The notes below the pieces were generated by a model that was not told the DNA's origin, made no database searches, and was given only the letters and a program-made list of their open reading frames with translations. Position numbers and translations under genes: made by a program. A DNA stretch of 64,000 nt from Lutibacter sp. B2 (lineage in GTDB: Bacteria; Bacillota; Clostridia; Peptostreptococcales; Thermotaleaceae): contig JADPRS010000002.1 in assembly GCA_015686845.1 (NCBI GenBank), positions 85,644 to 149,643 on the forward strand, given 5' to 3'. Shown piece after piece: positions 1 to 9,765 of the stretch. The number at the start of each line of letters is the position of its first letter. Within the stretch, counting starts at the first letter, position 1.

Positions 1-490
1 CTGTAGATGATGTTACCGCCCTTGCTATCCCAAAATCTGTAACTTTTGCTCTTCCATCCTCTGTAACTAAAATATTATGAGGTTTTATATCTCTATGTAC
101 AATATGATTGCTATGTGCATGTTCTAGGGCAAGTGAAATTTGTTTTCCTATTTCTATCAACTTTTCGATTGATAAAGGAGCTTCTTCTTTAATAATTTGT
201 TTTAAAGTTTTTCCTTTCACATACTCCATTACTATATAATAAAGATCATTTTCCCCATTACCTACATCATAAATATTCACAATATTTGGATGTGATAAAC
301 TTGCAGCTGCCTGGGATTCATTTTTAAACGAACTAATAAATTCATCATCACTTGTAAATTCTGCTCTTAATACTTTTACAGCAACATATCTATTCAGAAG
401 ATTGCATTTAGCTTTATAAACTAAAGCCATTCCTCCTCCTCCGATTTTTTCGATTATTTCATATCTATTCCCTAGTATTCTTCCTATCAT
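1..490 (-). CDS. prkC: Ser/Thr protein kinase PrkC (Stk), N-terminal part, cut by window edge
   Basis: Bacterial Hanks-type kinase; in Firmicutes the full protein phosphorylates cell-envelope and translation targets and senses muropeptides through extracellular PASTA repeats, which would lie beyond position 1. Visible here are about 163 residues of the kinase domain: glycine-rich loop ([14 protein letters not shown], 14-27), catalytic lysine AVKVL (K39), HRDIKPHN (132-139) and DFG (152-154). The ATG at 488-490 starts right after prpC (5-base gap), the usual phosphatase-kinase pair made from one message. The gene is incomplete only because the window ends. Confidence 0.95.
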   Translation of the reverse strand, partial: MIGRILGNRYEIIEKIGGGGMALVYKAKCNLLNRYVAVKVLRAEFTSDDEFISSFKNESQAAASLSHPNIVNIYDVGNGENDLYYIVMEYVKGKTLKQIIKEEAPLSIEKLIEIGKQISLALEHAHSNHIVHRDIKPHNILVTEDGRAKVTDFGIARAVTSST

Positions 491-495
491 TATTT

Positions 496-1239
496 TCACC
501 TCTCTTTCCTTTCGCTATTTCTGATAGCAATCACAGTAATATTATCATTTCCACCTCGTTCATTTGCCAATTCTATAAGATGTTTACAAGCAAGATTTAA
601 ATCTTTACTACCACTTAGTATATTTCTCATTTCACTATTTTCTATCAAATTAGACAATCCATCTGTACAAAGTACAATCATATCCTCTTTTTCAAAATCT
701 AGTGAATAAGAATCCATTTTAATATCTTCTTCCGTTCCTACTGCACGAGTAATCATATTTTTTTGAGGATGCACTTTAGCTTCTTCCTCAGTAATATTAC
801 CATTTCTTAAAAGCTCCCCAACAAGAGAATGATCTCTCGTAATTTGTGATATTTCTCCATTCCTAACAATATAAGCTCTGCTATCCCCCACATGGCCAAT
901 ATATACTTTTGATAATATCAGCGCTAATGTTAAAGTAGTTCCCATTCCATGACAAGCGCTTTCATTTTGTGATTTAATGAATATATTTCTATTTGCAGTT
1001 ATAATAGCTTCTCTCAGAATATCTACTGCTTCATCCTCACATTCTGAAAGCCTATCTTTATTTTCTTCTATATAACTTACAATAGAATCAATAGCAATAT
1101 TACTCGCTACCTCTCCTGCATTATGTCCGCCCATACCATCTGCAACAATAAATAATTTAAACTCATCATTAGATATGAAATAAGCATCCTCATTAATTTC
1201 TCTTACATTACCAACATGAGAACAAGCTCCAACCTGCAT
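496..1239 (-). CDS. prpC: PP2C-type Ser/Thr protein phosphatase (PrpC/Stp)
   Basis: Metal-dependent phosphatase that reverses PrkC phosphorylation in the cytoplasm. The 247-residue protein has the PP2C metal-binding motifs in order: [10 protein letters not shown] (about 33-42, first Asp), GHVGDSRAY (about 115), CTDGLSN (about 191) and GGNDNITVI near the C-terminus. The length is normal for the family. AGGTG lies 5 bases before the ATG. A TATAAT-like hexamer lies about 45 bases upstream of the ATG, but no convincing -35 was seen. The upstream gene is rsmB; the rlmN gene that usually lies between them in Firmicutes is absent. Confidence 0.95.
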   Translation of the reverse strand: MQVGACSHVGNVREINEDAYFISNDEFKLFIVADGMGGHNAGEVASNIAIDSIVSYIEENKDRLSECEDEAVDILREAIITANRNIFIKSQNESACHGMGTTLTLALILSKVYIGHVGDSRAYIVRNGEISQITRDHSLVGELLRNGNITEEEAKVHPQKNMITRAVGTEEDIKMDSYSLDFEKEDMIVLCTDGLSNLIENSEMRNILSGSKDLNLACKHLIELANERGGNDNITVIAIRNSERKER

Positions 1240-1309
1240 TTAATCACCTCATAAATACTTTAATTTTTCTCTTTATAAATTTAATTATATCATATCTTGT
1301 AGATGGATA

Positions 1310-2650
1310 TTATCTTATTCGTTTTAACTTACATATAAAAAATCCATCCGTTTTATGTGTATTAGGATATAATTGTAAAACTTTATCTTTCATTCTTAAT
1401 GCTTTTGGTAAAAATTCATTTATATCTACCATTTCGTATTCCCCATGTTCATACAAAAACTTTTCTATTATGTTCATATTTTCTTCTTGTTCAATTGTAC
1501 ACGTGCTATATACCAAAAAACCACCTTTTTTTACATATTGACTCGCGCTACATAATATTTTATATTGTAATTTAGAAATTTCTTTAATATCATCTATTGT
1601 TTTATTATACTTAAGTTCTGGTTTTCTTCTGATAATTCCAAGACCAGAACAAGGTGCATCTACAAGTACTCGATCTACACTTTTAATGAGATTAGAGTCT
1701 ACTTCGGTAGCATCAAATGACTCTGTATGAATAATATCAATCCCTAAACGATTAGCATTATCATTTATTAATTTTAACTTATGATCATATATATCTCTTG
1801 CTATAACTTTTCCTTTATTATTCATCATTTGAGCAATATGCGTACTCTTTCCTCCTGGCGCAGCACATACATCTAGTATACATTCTTCAGGTTGTGGATC
1901 TAGCACATTTGCAACCAACATAGAACTTTCATCTTGCACTTGAAAAAATCCTTTTTTATACGCCTCTAATTTTTCTATATCTCTAACCTTTCCGATATAC
2001 AAAGCATCATTTACATACACACTTTCATCTACTTTTATATCATCTTCAAGTAATAAGTTTACTAACTCTTCTCGTGTGGTCTTTAAAGTATTGGTTCGTA
2101 TTATAAGCTTAGGCGTTTCATTGTTTGCCTTAAGTAATTCCTCCGTAAACGCCTGTCCATGTTTTTTTATCCATCTTTTAACTAGCCACAGGGGGTGAGA
2201 ATACATAATAGATAAATATTTTGCAGGATCCTTTTTTATCTTTGATAAATCCACCTGTTCTTTATTTCTTATAAAATTTCTTAAAATAGCGTTAACAAAT
2301 CCACTAGATTTAAATTCTTCTTTTTTAGCAAGTCTAACGCTTTCATCTACCGCTGCAAATTGCGGTATTTTATCAAGATAAATAATCTGATATAATCCCA
2401 TTCTTAATATATTCAGAACAGCAATACTTATTTTGTTCATCTTAATTTTAGAAAATTGTTCAATTATAAAATCTAAATAGATTTTGTTTTCAAGAACACC
2501 ATAAACCAATTCTGTAATTAACCCTTTGTCAACATCTGATATTTCTTTATTTTTTAGATGTTTTCTAATGGCGATATTTGAAAATGCATTATTTTTTTCC
2601 ACATCTATCAAAATACTCAAAGCACATCTTCTAGCATTTGTCTTTATCAT
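1310..2650 (-). CDS. rsmB: 16S rRNA m5C967 methyltransferase RsmB
   Basis: SAM-dependent methyltransferase that modifies a cytosine in the decoding region of 16S rRNA. The first 140 residues form the NusB-like RNA-binding domain. The Rossmann methyltransferase domain follows, with LDVCAAPGGKS (about 259) for SAM binding, VDAPCSGLG (about 330) and YSTCT (about 384), which carry the two catalytic cysteines. 446 residues is the normal length. GGGAGG lies 5 bases before the ATG. It sits between DUF116 and prpC, and a hairpin upstream suggests it may be transcribed separately from fmt-DUF116. Confidence 0.95.
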   Translation of the reverse strand: MIKTNARRCALSILIDVEKNNAFSNIAIRKHLKNKEISDVDKGLITELVYGVLENKIYLDFIIEQFSKIKMNKISIAVLNILRMGLYQIIYLDKIPQFAAVDESVRLAKKEEFKSSGFVNAILRNFIRNKEQVDLSKIKKDPAKYLSIMYSHPLWLVKRWIKKHGQAFTEELLKANNETPKLIIRTNTLKTTREELVNLLLEDDIKVDESVYVNDALYIGKVRDIEKLEAYKKGFFQVQDESSMLVANVLDPQPEECILDVCAAPGGKSTHIAQMMNNKGKVIARDIYDHKLKLINDNANRLGIDIIHTESFDATEVDSNLIKSVDRVLVDAPCSGLGIIRRKPELKYNKTIDDIKEISKLQYKILCSASQYVKKGGFLVYSTCTIEQEENMNIIEKFLYEHGEYEMVDINEFLPKALRMKDKVLQLYPNTHKTDGFFICKLKRIR

Positions 2651-2675
2651 AATGTCCTCCCTAAATATACAAATT

Positions 2676-2697
2676 AATGCACCCCCACGGGTGCATT
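2676..2697 (-). terminator. Stem-loop after DUF116 gene
   Basis: Nine-base perfect arms (AATGCACCC/GGGTGCATT) with a 4-base loop, placed 7 bases past the DUF116 stop. The following T-tract is interrupted, so termination may be partial. Confidence 0.6.
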
Positions 2698-2704
2698 TTA
2701 ATCT

Positions 2705-3478
2705 TTATTGTTTCCCCTTTTCTATAAAAAACTTGATTGTTTCTTCAATTTTATCCAGGCTCACTCTAGTATTAATACAGGGGCCTTCGGGTCTTTCATT
2801 TAATATACCCATCACAGGAATTTTTTTAACATCTAAAATTCCACTACTTAAATCTCGTTCACATGCTACAGCAATAATTGCTTTTGGCCTTATTTCATTG
2901 ATAATTTTTCTAGCTAATGTACCTCCTGTTGCTACAAATAATCTTACATTATATTGGTCTTTAAGTTCTACAAGTCCATTAATATCACACAACCCACATC
3001 TCTTACAATTATTAATATCTACCGTTATTTTATGAGGACAAGTTGTTTTTTGAAGACAATGTGGCAATAAAACCAGTATTTCTTCTGGCTTAACCTTAAG
3101 CCCGGATGACAAAATTAAATTGTTGTTCAATTGAGAGAATACGTATCTAATCCTATTTTTATCTACTCTTAGTATTTGTGAACTATAAATAATAATTATA
3201 TATATATATCTTAGAAAAAAATCCATCCAAATTCGTGACAAACTATTAATTTTCTTACCTTTTAGTAATCTTACTATAAGAATTCCATTCATAAATACTA
3301 ATATAGTACTTAAAACCGATCCTATTAATATTATATTCAAAATTGCATTATACAATACTATATTACTTGATTTGATTAAATATATTGATAAACCTGCCAT
3401 AAAAAGTGAAACAAACAATACAAGAAAAATCATTCTTATAAATAAGAAATTATTTTTATCTGTAATTCTTCGATTCAT
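2705..3478 (-). CDS. DUF116 membrane protein
   Basis: Conserved clostridial protein of unknown function. Two hydrophobic segments at about 10-34 and 38-68 anchor it in the membrane. The cytoplasmic part carries a cysteine-rich motif (CPHK...CKRCGLCD, about 150-170) and a further Cys in VACERDLSSGI, which suggests metal or iron-sulfur binding. I place the start at the ATG at 3478 (MNRRITDKN) because TTGGAG precedes it with good spacing; the longer frame from 3514 would overlap fmt and has no comparable site. It follows fmt directly (1-base gap), as is usual in this operon. Confidence 0.85.
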   Translation of the reverse strand: MNRRITDKNNFLFIRMIFLVLFVSLFMAGLSIYLIKSSNIVLYNAILNIILIGSVLSTILVFMNGILIVRLLKGKKINSLSRIWMDFFLRYIYIIIIYSSQILRVDKNRIRYVFSQLNNNLILSSGLKVKPEEILVLLPHCLQKTTCPHKITVDINNCKRCGLCDINGLVELKDQYNVRLFVATGGTLARKIINEIRPKAIIAVACERDLSSGILDVKKIPVMGILNERPEGPCINTRVSLDKIEETIKFFIEKGKQ

Positions 3479-3479
3479 A

Positions 3480-4406
3480 TTATTCTCCAAGTATTGCACC
3501 TTCTTCAATTTCATGACCTCTTAAATAAGCATCTACTGTCATTCGACGACTATTTAAAAACTGTACCTCTTTTATAACTAATATACCATCTCCAGTGCAT
3601 ACAAATACACCTTGGTTATTTACTTCTATAATTTTACCCGGCGTGTCATTATCAATTTTTAGTTGTACTTCTGCCTTCCATACTTTAAATTTTTCTCCTT
3701 TATAAGTTGTATAAGCAGAAGGCCAAGGAATGACTCCTCTAATTAAATTTCGAATTGATTCTGCAGATTTTTGCCAATTTATATTTCCTAGGTTTTTATT
3801 CATTATTGGTGCATAACTACTTTGAGAATCTATCTGCTTTTCTCTAGGTGCTCTACCCATTTCTATTAAGTTCAGTGTTTCATCTAATAATTTAGCACCT
3901 TCTGCTGATAGTTCATCATGTAACTGATCCGCCGTTTTATCTTCTATTAATATTTCACTTTTTAAGATCATATCTCCTGTATCTAAACCTTCATTCATAT
4001 ACATAGTAGTTACACCCGTAATAGATTCTCCGTTTATGATGCACCAATTAATGGGTGCTGCTCCTCTATACTGTGGAAGCAAGGATGCATGGACATTGAT
4101 ACATCCAAATTTAGGAATATCCAATAGCTCTTTTGGAAGAATTTGTCCAAATGCAACGACAACAATATAATCTGGATTTAATACTTTCATCTCTTCAATA
4201 AATTTTTCATCTCTAACTTTCAATGGCTGTAACACAATAATATCATGGAAAAGAGCTTTTTCTTTTACTGGAGGTGCACTCAATTTTTTTCCTCTTCCTT
4301 TTGGTCTGTCTGGTTGTGTTACCACCGCTAAAACTTCATGTTTATCTATGATTTCATTTAAACATGGAACAGCAAATTCTGGTGTTCCCATAAATACTAT
4401 TTTCAT
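3480..4406 (-). CDS. fmt: Methionyl-tRNA formyltransferase
   Basis: Formylates Met-tRNAi with 10-formyl-THF for translation initiation. The 308-residue protein starts MKIVFMGTPEFAVP (formyltransferase fold) and has the signature HASLLPQYRGAAPINW (about 108-123) with the catalytic Asn/His/Asp region, followed by the smaller C-terminal tRNA-contact domain. It lies 9 bases after def, the classical def-fmt pairing that couples adding and removing the formyl group. Confidence 0.97.
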   Translation of the reverse strand: MKIVFMGTPEFAVPCLNEIIDKHEVLAVVTQPDRPKGRGKKLSAPPVKEKALFHDIIVLQPLKVRDEKFIEEMKVLNPDYIVVVAFGQILPKELLDIPKFGCINVHASLLPQYRGAAPINWCIINGESITGVTTMYMNEGLDTGDMILKSEILIEDKTADQLHDELSAEGAKLLDETLNLIEMGRAPREKQIDSQSSYAPIMNKNLGNINWQKSAESIRNLIRGVIPWPSAYTTYKGEKFKVWKAEVQLKIDNDTPGKIIEVNNQGVFVCTGDGILVIKEVQFLNSRRMTVDAYLRGHEIEEGAILGE

Positions 4407-4415
4407 TGTATCCTC

Positions 4416-4856
4416 CTATTTTATAACCTTGTCCGTAAATAATATGCCTTCTAAATGATCTATTTCATGACAAAAAGCTCTTGCTAGTAAATCTTCACCT
4501 TCTATCTCAACCATATTTCCTTTTCTATCCAATCCTCTTACTTTTACTTTTTGTGGTCTGCTCACATCCCCATTAACGCCCGGTACACTCAAGCATCCCT
4601 CCACATCAGTTTGTTCTCCAGATTCTTTCATGATTTCAGGATTTATAAGTTCTATAATGCCATCTCCAATATCTATAACAATCACTCTTTTTAATATTCC
4701 CACTTGCGGAGCTGCTAAACCAACACCATTTGCATCATACATTGTTTCAATCATATCCTCAATCAATGTAATCAATCTTTGGTCAATCTTTTCTATCTTT
4801 CTTGATTTTTTCCTTAATGTTGGATCTCCATCTTTTACTACTCTTCTAATTGCCAT
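4416..4856 (-). CDS. def: Peptide deformylase
   Basis: Removes the N-formyl group from nascent proteins. All three metal-site motifs are present: [10 protein letters not shown] (44-53), EGCLSVPG (Cys88 as metal ligand) and HEIDHLEG (130-137, two His ligands and the catalytic Glu). At 146 residues it is a short form, typical of clostridial type 1 enzymes. It lies between priA and fmt with gaps of 9 to 12 bases, so it is very likely in one operon with them. Confidence 0.97.
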   Translation of the reverse strand: MAIRRVVKDGDPTLRKKSRKIEKIDQRLITLIEDMIETMYDANGVGLAAPQVGILKRVIVIDIGDGIIELINPEIMKESGEQTDVEGCLSVPGVNGDVSRPQKVKVRGLDRKGNMVEIEGEDLLARAFCHEIDHLEGILFTDKVIK

Positions 4857-4868
4857 AATATTCCTCCT

Positions 4869-7355
4869 CTAAAGCATACTCTGTGGATTTATATCAATAC
4901 TTATTATTAAATCATTAAAATTTTTATTTTTTCTCAGCCTCATGTCCACATATTTTATTATACCTTTTATTGCATTTTGGTCAATAAATTTACCTTTAAT
5001 AATTAATTGCCATCTATATTTTTGTTTTACTTTTGATAAGGTAGCTGGATAGGGTCCAAAAATCATTTCATTATCCTTTATATTCTGTTTTGCTAACAGA
5101 TCTTTTACTATATTCGTAAATTCATTTGCTAACTTGATTACCTCAAATTCTTTTATTCCTGAAAAAACAATATTGATCAAATCAGAATAAGGCGGATAAG
5201 AAAGTTGTTTTCTTAGCAGAATTTCTTGATTATAAAAGGAAATATAATCATGATTTTCGGATGCTTTTATTGCAAAATTATTTGGTTCATAGGTTTGCAC
5301 TATTACTCGTCCTAATTCATCCCCTCGTCCAGCTCTTCCTGCCACTTGTGTAATCAATTGAAACGTTCTTTCTGCAGATCTAAAATCTGGCAAATTCAAA
5401 TTCATATCTGCTGCAATGACACCCACCAGCGTAACATTTGGAAAATCTAATCCTTTAGCAATCATTTGTGTCCCTATCAATATATCAATTTGCCCTTTTT
5501 TAACCTGATCAAGTATTCTGTCCATGGATCCTTTTTTACTCGTTGTATCCAAATCTAATCTAGCAATTCTTGCCTCCGGAAAATATTTTCTTGTTAATTC
5601 CTCTATTTTCTCTGTTCCTACCCCAAAATATTTTATATATTTACTAGCGCATTTAGGACAAATCCTTGGAGGAACAATCTTAAATCCACAATAATGACAA
5701 GATACATCATGCTTCGTAGAATGATACGTAAGAGAAACTTCACAATGAGGGCATTTAACTACATATCCGCAATTTCTACATGAAATAAAAGTAGAGTAAC
5801 CTCTTCTATTTAGAAATAATATACTCTGCTTTCCTCTATTTAGATTATCCTCAATATTTTTGTATAAACTCATACTAAATATACTTTTGTTCCCTTTTTT
5901 CAGTTCATCTCTCATATCTATAATTTCAATTTTGGGCAATGGATTTTCATTAAATCGCTTGATCATTTCAATTTTTTTATACTGATTTTCTAGGGATTTT
6001 GAATAACTTTCTATAGATGGCGTTGCTGAACCTAAAACTAATATTGCGTTATTTTTTTCACAGCGAAACTCCGAAACATCTCTTGTATGATATTTAGGAT
6101 TATTCTCAGATTTATAAGTGTATTCATGTTCTTCGTCTATAATAATAATGCCTAGATTTTTAAAAGGAGAAAATATAGCTGATCTTGCTCCTATAACAAT
6201 TTTCACTTCTTCTTTTCTAATTCTATTCCATTCATCATATCTTTCCCCTAATGAAAGTTTACTGTGAAGTACAGCTACAATATCACCAAATCTTGACTTA
6301 AATCGTTCTATCATCTGTCCAGTTAATGCAATTTCAGGTACCAGAACAATTGCCTCTTTAGACTTTCTGATTACCTGATCAATCAACCTCATGTATATTT
6401 CTGTTTTTCCACTTCCCGTTACCCCATGGATTAAAAATTTTTCCGATTGATCCTTATGAATATAGGGTTCAATGGTTTCTATTGCATTTTTTTGTTCTGA
6501 TGTAAGGTTTAAAACAGTTTTGCTCTCTATACTTATATTTTTGTAAGGTTGTCTTTGTTTTTCTATCGTTACAATTTCTACGATTCCTTTTTCTTTAAGA
6601 ACATTCATTATACTTAAAGAAACATTCATTTCTTTTCTTACTATATCCCATCTAACTTCCTTATGCTTTTGCAAATAGTTTATTACTTCTCTTTGCTTTT
6701 GGGCTCTTTTACTAATGATTTCATCTATATTAAATGTATCATTAGATAGTCTAATTATTTTTTCTGAAATTGTATTTACATCCCTTTTAAGCTGTTCCTG
6801 TACAATAATTATATTCTTCTTCTCTAAACTTTTTATAGATCTATATATACTATCTTCTTCTATATTATTTCTTAAAGATGTATATGTTGTATTTCTTTTT
6901 TTTAATAAAAAATTGACGATTTTCTTTTCAATATTAGATAATTTACTATTTACTAATTTTCTTTCATCTATATCTGAATTAAGCATGATTTTTTTTTCTG
7001 ATTTTAATGATGCACCTGTTGGCATAACACATTGAATAGCCTCTATAAACTTACACAAATATTCTTCTTTCATCCACTTACATAAATCTATCAATTCTTC
7101 TGTTAATAAAGTGTATTCTTCAACTACATCTTTTACATATTTTATTTTATACAAATCTATATCTATATCAATTTCATTTATTACATCTACTACGAATCCT
7201 TCTATAAATTTATTTCCTTGACCAAAAGGAACAATTACGCGGGAGCCTTTCCTTACTATATCAATAATACTATTAGGAATTCTATACGTATATTCTCTAT
7301 TGGTCATATTACTTTTATTATTAACAATTATCTTTACAAATTCGTTTTTTTCCAT
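4869..7355 (-). CDS. priA: Primosomal protein N' (replication restart helicase PriA)
   Basis: 3'-5' DNA helicase that reloads the replisome at collapsed forks. The N-terminal third holds the 3'-DNA-binding and winged-helix domains. The helicase core has Walker A GVTGSGKTE (about 310), DEEH (about 404) and GSATPS. The zinc-binding insert has paired cysteines (CRNCGY, CPHC, CHYCG, CPKC, about 530-575), and motifs VI/QVAGRAGR are intact. 828 residues is normal. The coaBC gene commonly found upstream in this clostridial cluster is not here; instead a terminator separates priA from rpoZ. Confidence 0.96.
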   Translation of the reverse strand: MEKNEFVKIIVNNKSNMTNREYTYRIPNSIIDIVRKGSRVIVPFGQGNKFIEGFVVDVINEIDIDIDLYKIKYVKDVVEEYTLLTEELIDLCKWMKEEYLCKFIEAIQCVMPTGASLKSEKKIMLNSDIDERKLVNSKLSNIEKKIVNFLLKKRNTTYTSLRNNIEEDSIYRSIKSLEKKNIIIVQEQLKRDVNTISEKIIRLSNDTFNIDEIISKRAQKQREVINYLQKHKEVRWDIVRKEMNVSLSIMNVLKEKGIVEIVTIEKQRQPYKNISIESKTVLNLTSEQKNAIETIEPYIHKDQSEKFLIHGVTGSGKTEIYMRLIDQVIRKSKEAIVLVPEIALTGQMIERFKSRFGDIVAVLHSKLSLGERYDEWNRIRKEEVKIVIGARSAIFSPFKNLGIIIIDEEHEYTYKSENNPKYHTRDVSEFRCEKNNAILVLGSATPSIESYSKSLENQYKKIEMIKRFNENPLPKIEIIDMRDELKKGNKSIFSMSLYKNIEDNLNRGKQSILFLNRRGYSTFISCRNCGYVVKCPHCEVSLTYHSTKHDVSCHYCGFKIVPPRICPKCASKYIKYFGVGTEKIEELTRKYFPEARIARLDLDTTSKKGSMDRILDQVKKGQIDILIGTQMIAKGLDFPNVTLVGVIAADMNLNLPDFRSAERTFQLITQVAGRAGRGDELGRVIVQTYEPNNFAIKASENHDYISFYNQEILLRKQLSYPPYSDLINIVFSGIKEFEVIKLANEFTNIVKDLLAKQNIKDNEMIFGPYPATLSKVKQKYRWQLIIKGKFIDQNAIKGIIKYVDMRLRKNKNFNDLIISIDINPQSML

Positions 7356-7423
7356 AGAACCTTGCCTCCATGGTATATCCTATTTGTGAACATTATTTTT
7401 AATGAATATTTCCTATAGATTAT

Positions 7424-7461
7424 AAAATTAAAGAAGTAGGGACCCCTACTTCTTTAATTTT
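7424..7461 (-). terminator. Terminator after rpoZ
   Basis: Perfect 17-base inverted repeat (arms 7424-7440 and 7445-7461, GC-rich at the tip, T-rich at the outer end) starting 3 bases past the rpoZ stop. It ends the yicC-remA-gmk-rpoZ unit. Confidence 0.85.
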
Positions 7462-7463
7462 AC

Positions 7464-7670
7464 TTAAACTTCAACCTCTTCATCTCTTGTATATGCAATT
7501 TTACCAGCATCCATTTCATAAGTGGCAATTGTAACAGGTTTTTTAGAAGATATTTTTATAAGAGGTGAAGCCCCTTCTACAATTTCTCTTGCTCTTTTTG
7601 AAACTGCTGTAACTAACGTATATCTACTGTCTACCTTTTTTATTAATTCATTAACTGACGGGTTTAACAT
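7464..7670 (-). CDS. rpoZ: RNA polymerase omega subunit
   Basis: Small assembly subunit of RNA polymerase that chaperones beta'. The 68-residue protein matches the family in length and in the conserved sequence SRYTLVTAVSKRAREI (15-30) and the following EGASPLI. Its start overlaps the end of gmk by 7 bases, which indicates translational coupling. A strong terminator follows at once. Confidence 0.95.
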   Translation of the reverse strand: MLNPSVNELIKKVDSRYTLVTAVSKRAREIVEGASPLIKISSKKPVTIATYEMDAGKIAYTRDEEVEV

Positions 7671-8281
7671 GATAATTCCTCCTTAAATTTTAAAATAATA
7701 TTTTTAATATCTTGTTTTACCTTACATTGTTCGGCAATTATTATTGATTTGATACTTGCAACTGCTTCATTTACTTCATCATTTACAACACAATAATCGT
7801 ATTGTTTTACATAACTAATTTCTTTAAGGGCGCTATTAAATCTTTTTTCAATGGCTTCTTTCGTTTCTGTTCCTCGTCCAACAATTCTATTTTTAAGTTC
7901 TTTCATAGATGGTGGTAAGATGAATATAAACACACCTTCAGGGTATTTATCTTTTACCTGTAATGCGCCTTGAATATCAATCTCCAAAAGAACATTATTC
8001 CCTTTTTCAATTTCTTCAATCACATATTGTTTAGGTGTCCCATAATAGTTATCATAAACTTTTGCATATTCAAAAAAAGAATCTGCCGGAATCTGCTTTT
8101 CAAAATCATATTTACTAGTAAAGTGATAATTCACTCCATCCACTTCACCAATTCTTGGTTCTCTTGTAGTTGCTGATATAGAAAGTTTTAAGTTTTTCAT
8201 TTCCTGCAATAGTTGCTTGCATACGGTTCCCTTTCCTGCACCCGATGGACCAGATATTACAACTAATTGTGCTTTATTCAT
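7664..8281 (-). CDS. gmk: Guanylate kinase
   Basis: Converts GMP to GDP with ATP. The P-loop GPSGAGKGT lies near residues 10-18 and the GMP-binding region SISATTREPRIGEVDG follows. The ATG at 8281 (MNKAQLVV) is preferred: GGAG lies 9 bases upstream and the length becomes 205 residues, usual for the family. The longer frame from a TTG at 8302 would place its start on top of this GGAG. It overlaps rpoZ and follows remA closely. Confidence 0.96.
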   Translation of the reverse strand: MNKAQLVVISGPSGAGKGTVCKQLLQEMKNLKLSISATTREPRIGEVDGVNYHFTSKYDFEKQIPADSFFEYAKVYDNYYGTPKQYVIEEIEKGNNVLLEIDIQGALQVKDKYPEGVFIFILPPSMKELKNRIVGRGTETKEAIEKRFNSALKEISYVKQYDYCVVNDEVNEAVASIKSIIIAEQCKVKQDIKNIILKFKEELSC

Positions 8282-8298
8282 CTTTTGATTCTCCTTTA

Positions 8299-8586
8299 TC
8301 AAACTTTCTTTGTCTCATTTTCAATACATTCTTTATGATGTTCTTCTTTATCAACTAATCTATGTGCAACTGTCTCTGGCTGAACAGCTGATAAAATAAT
8401 ATGTTCGCTGTCCGTAATGATTACTGCTCTTGTACGTCTTCCATAGGTTGCATCAATTAACATACCTTTATCCCTTGCTTCTTGTATAATTCTCTTAATT
8501 GGTGCTGATTCTGGACTTACAATTGCTACTAATCTATTTGCTGAAACAATATTTCCAAAACCTATATTGATCAATTTAATGCTCAT
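8299..8586 (-). CDS. remA: RemA-like DNA-binding regulator (DUF370)
   Basis: RemA in Bacillus is a DNA-binding activator of biofilm-matrix and osmoprotection genes that forms ring oligomers. This 95-residue protein has the family's highly conserved body, including [19 protein letters not shown] (about 7-25), [13 protein letters not shown] and [12 protein letters not shown]. Family members are usually about 85-90 residues; here a short charged tail is added. It lies between yicC and gmk, the normal place, which supports orthology; its target genes here are unknown. Confidence 0.9.
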   Translation of the reverse strand: MSIKLINIGFGNIVSANRLVAIVSPESAPIKRIIQEARDKGMLIDATYGRRTRAVIITDSEHIILSAVQPETVAHRLVDKEEHHKECIENETKKV

Positions 8587-8596
8587 GTATACCCCC

Positions 8597-9478
8597 CTAT
8601 TCGATATTTTGAACTTGCTCTCTTATTTTTTCTAGTTCACTTTTCACATCTACAACATAGTCAATGCTCACTAAATCGTTGGATTTTGAACCTATAGTAT
8701 TGACCTCTCGATTCATTTCTTGAATAAGAAAATCTAATTTTCTTCCTATTTGATCTTCCGATTTCAAAGCATTACTAAGCTGGGAAATATGACTCTTTAA
8801 ACGCACAATTTCTTCAGTTATATTACTTTTATCAGCAATACATGCTATTTCAATATTTATTCTTTGTTCATCTATTTCAGCAGAACCGTCTATTATTTCA
8901 TTGACTCTTTCTCTAAGTTTTTCCTTATATTCTAATACCACCTGTGGAGAACGTACTTCAATTTTATCCACTACTTCAGCTATATAACTACATCTATTTT
9001 CTATATCCTGAGCTAGTTTTTTTCCCTCTATCATTCTCATATCTACTAACTTAGCCACAGCAGCATCAACGGCCTTTTCCAAGCAGCTCCAAACAGCCTC
9101 TTGGTCTTCTTCCTTGGACTCAATGATAAGAACATCTGGGAATTTTGAAATGAAAGATACTGAAATATCGTCTACAACATCATACTGGGTGCTAATTGAT
9201 TTTAAACATTTTATATATTCATTAGCCAAATCCTGGTTTAGAGAAATATTCACGTCAGATTTACTTGTATTTTCCACATTTATATAAACTTCTACTCGTC
9301 CACGTTTAACCATGTCTTTAATTTTATTTTTAATATTGTCTTCCAAATATGTAATCTTTCTAGGCATTCTTACAACAATATCATTATATCTATGATTTAC
9401 AGACTTAACTTCCACTATAAAATTTCTTTCTAAATCCTTCGCTTCACCTCTTCCAAATCCAGTCATACTTTTAATCAT
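8597..9478 (-). CDS. YicC/YloC family endoribonuclease
   Basis: YicC-type proteins are endoribonucleases linked to RNA turnover (shown for E. coli YicC). The 293-residue protein starts [13 protein letters not shown], the invariant YicC opening, and ends with the DUF1732 region ([18 protein letters not shown], about 245-262). It is the first gene of yicC-remA-gmk-rpoZ. The 287-base region upstream separates it from divergent rqcH and should hold both promoters; a TATAAT hexamer is visible on this strand at about 9557-9562, but its -35 is weak. Confidence 0.93.
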   Translation of the reverse strand: MIKSMTGFGRGEAKDLERNFIVEVKSVNHRYNDIVVRMPRKITYLEDNIKNKIKDMVKRGRVEVYINVENTSKSDVNISLNQDLANEYIKCLKSISTQYDVVDDISVSFISKFPDVLIIESKEEDQEAVWSCLEKAVDAAVAKLVDMRMIEGKKLAQDIENRCSYIAEVVDKIEVRSPQVVLEYKEKLRERVNEIIDGSAEIDEQRINIEIACIADKSNITEEIVRLKSHISQLSNALKSEDQIGRKLDFLIQEMNREVNTIGSKSNDLVSIDYVVDVKSELEKIREQVQNIE

Positions 9479-9765
9479 TTACATTCATCCTTCCATCAAT
9501 TTCTTGAAATATTTATTATAACGATAAGTATTCCTTAATTATTATCATAAAATAGTATTATATCATTTTTATTTGTAAAAATTAAGCCTATAATAAAGTT
9601 TATTTATAAAAACGCCTATAATTATGATATTATACAAAAATATATATCATCTTCTTGTACGGTCCTACATTTTTTGTAATTGTTCGTGTTTCTATGATAA
9701 CTTTTATTTTTTTTAAAAGAATGATATACTGAATGAATAAATAATTAGTATTTGGAGGAATGTAT

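Noticed and set aside
2526..3035. 169-codon open frame on the plus strand
   Set aside because: It lies antisense to rsmB and DUF116, which have clear family motifs; no ribosome site and no recognisable protein.
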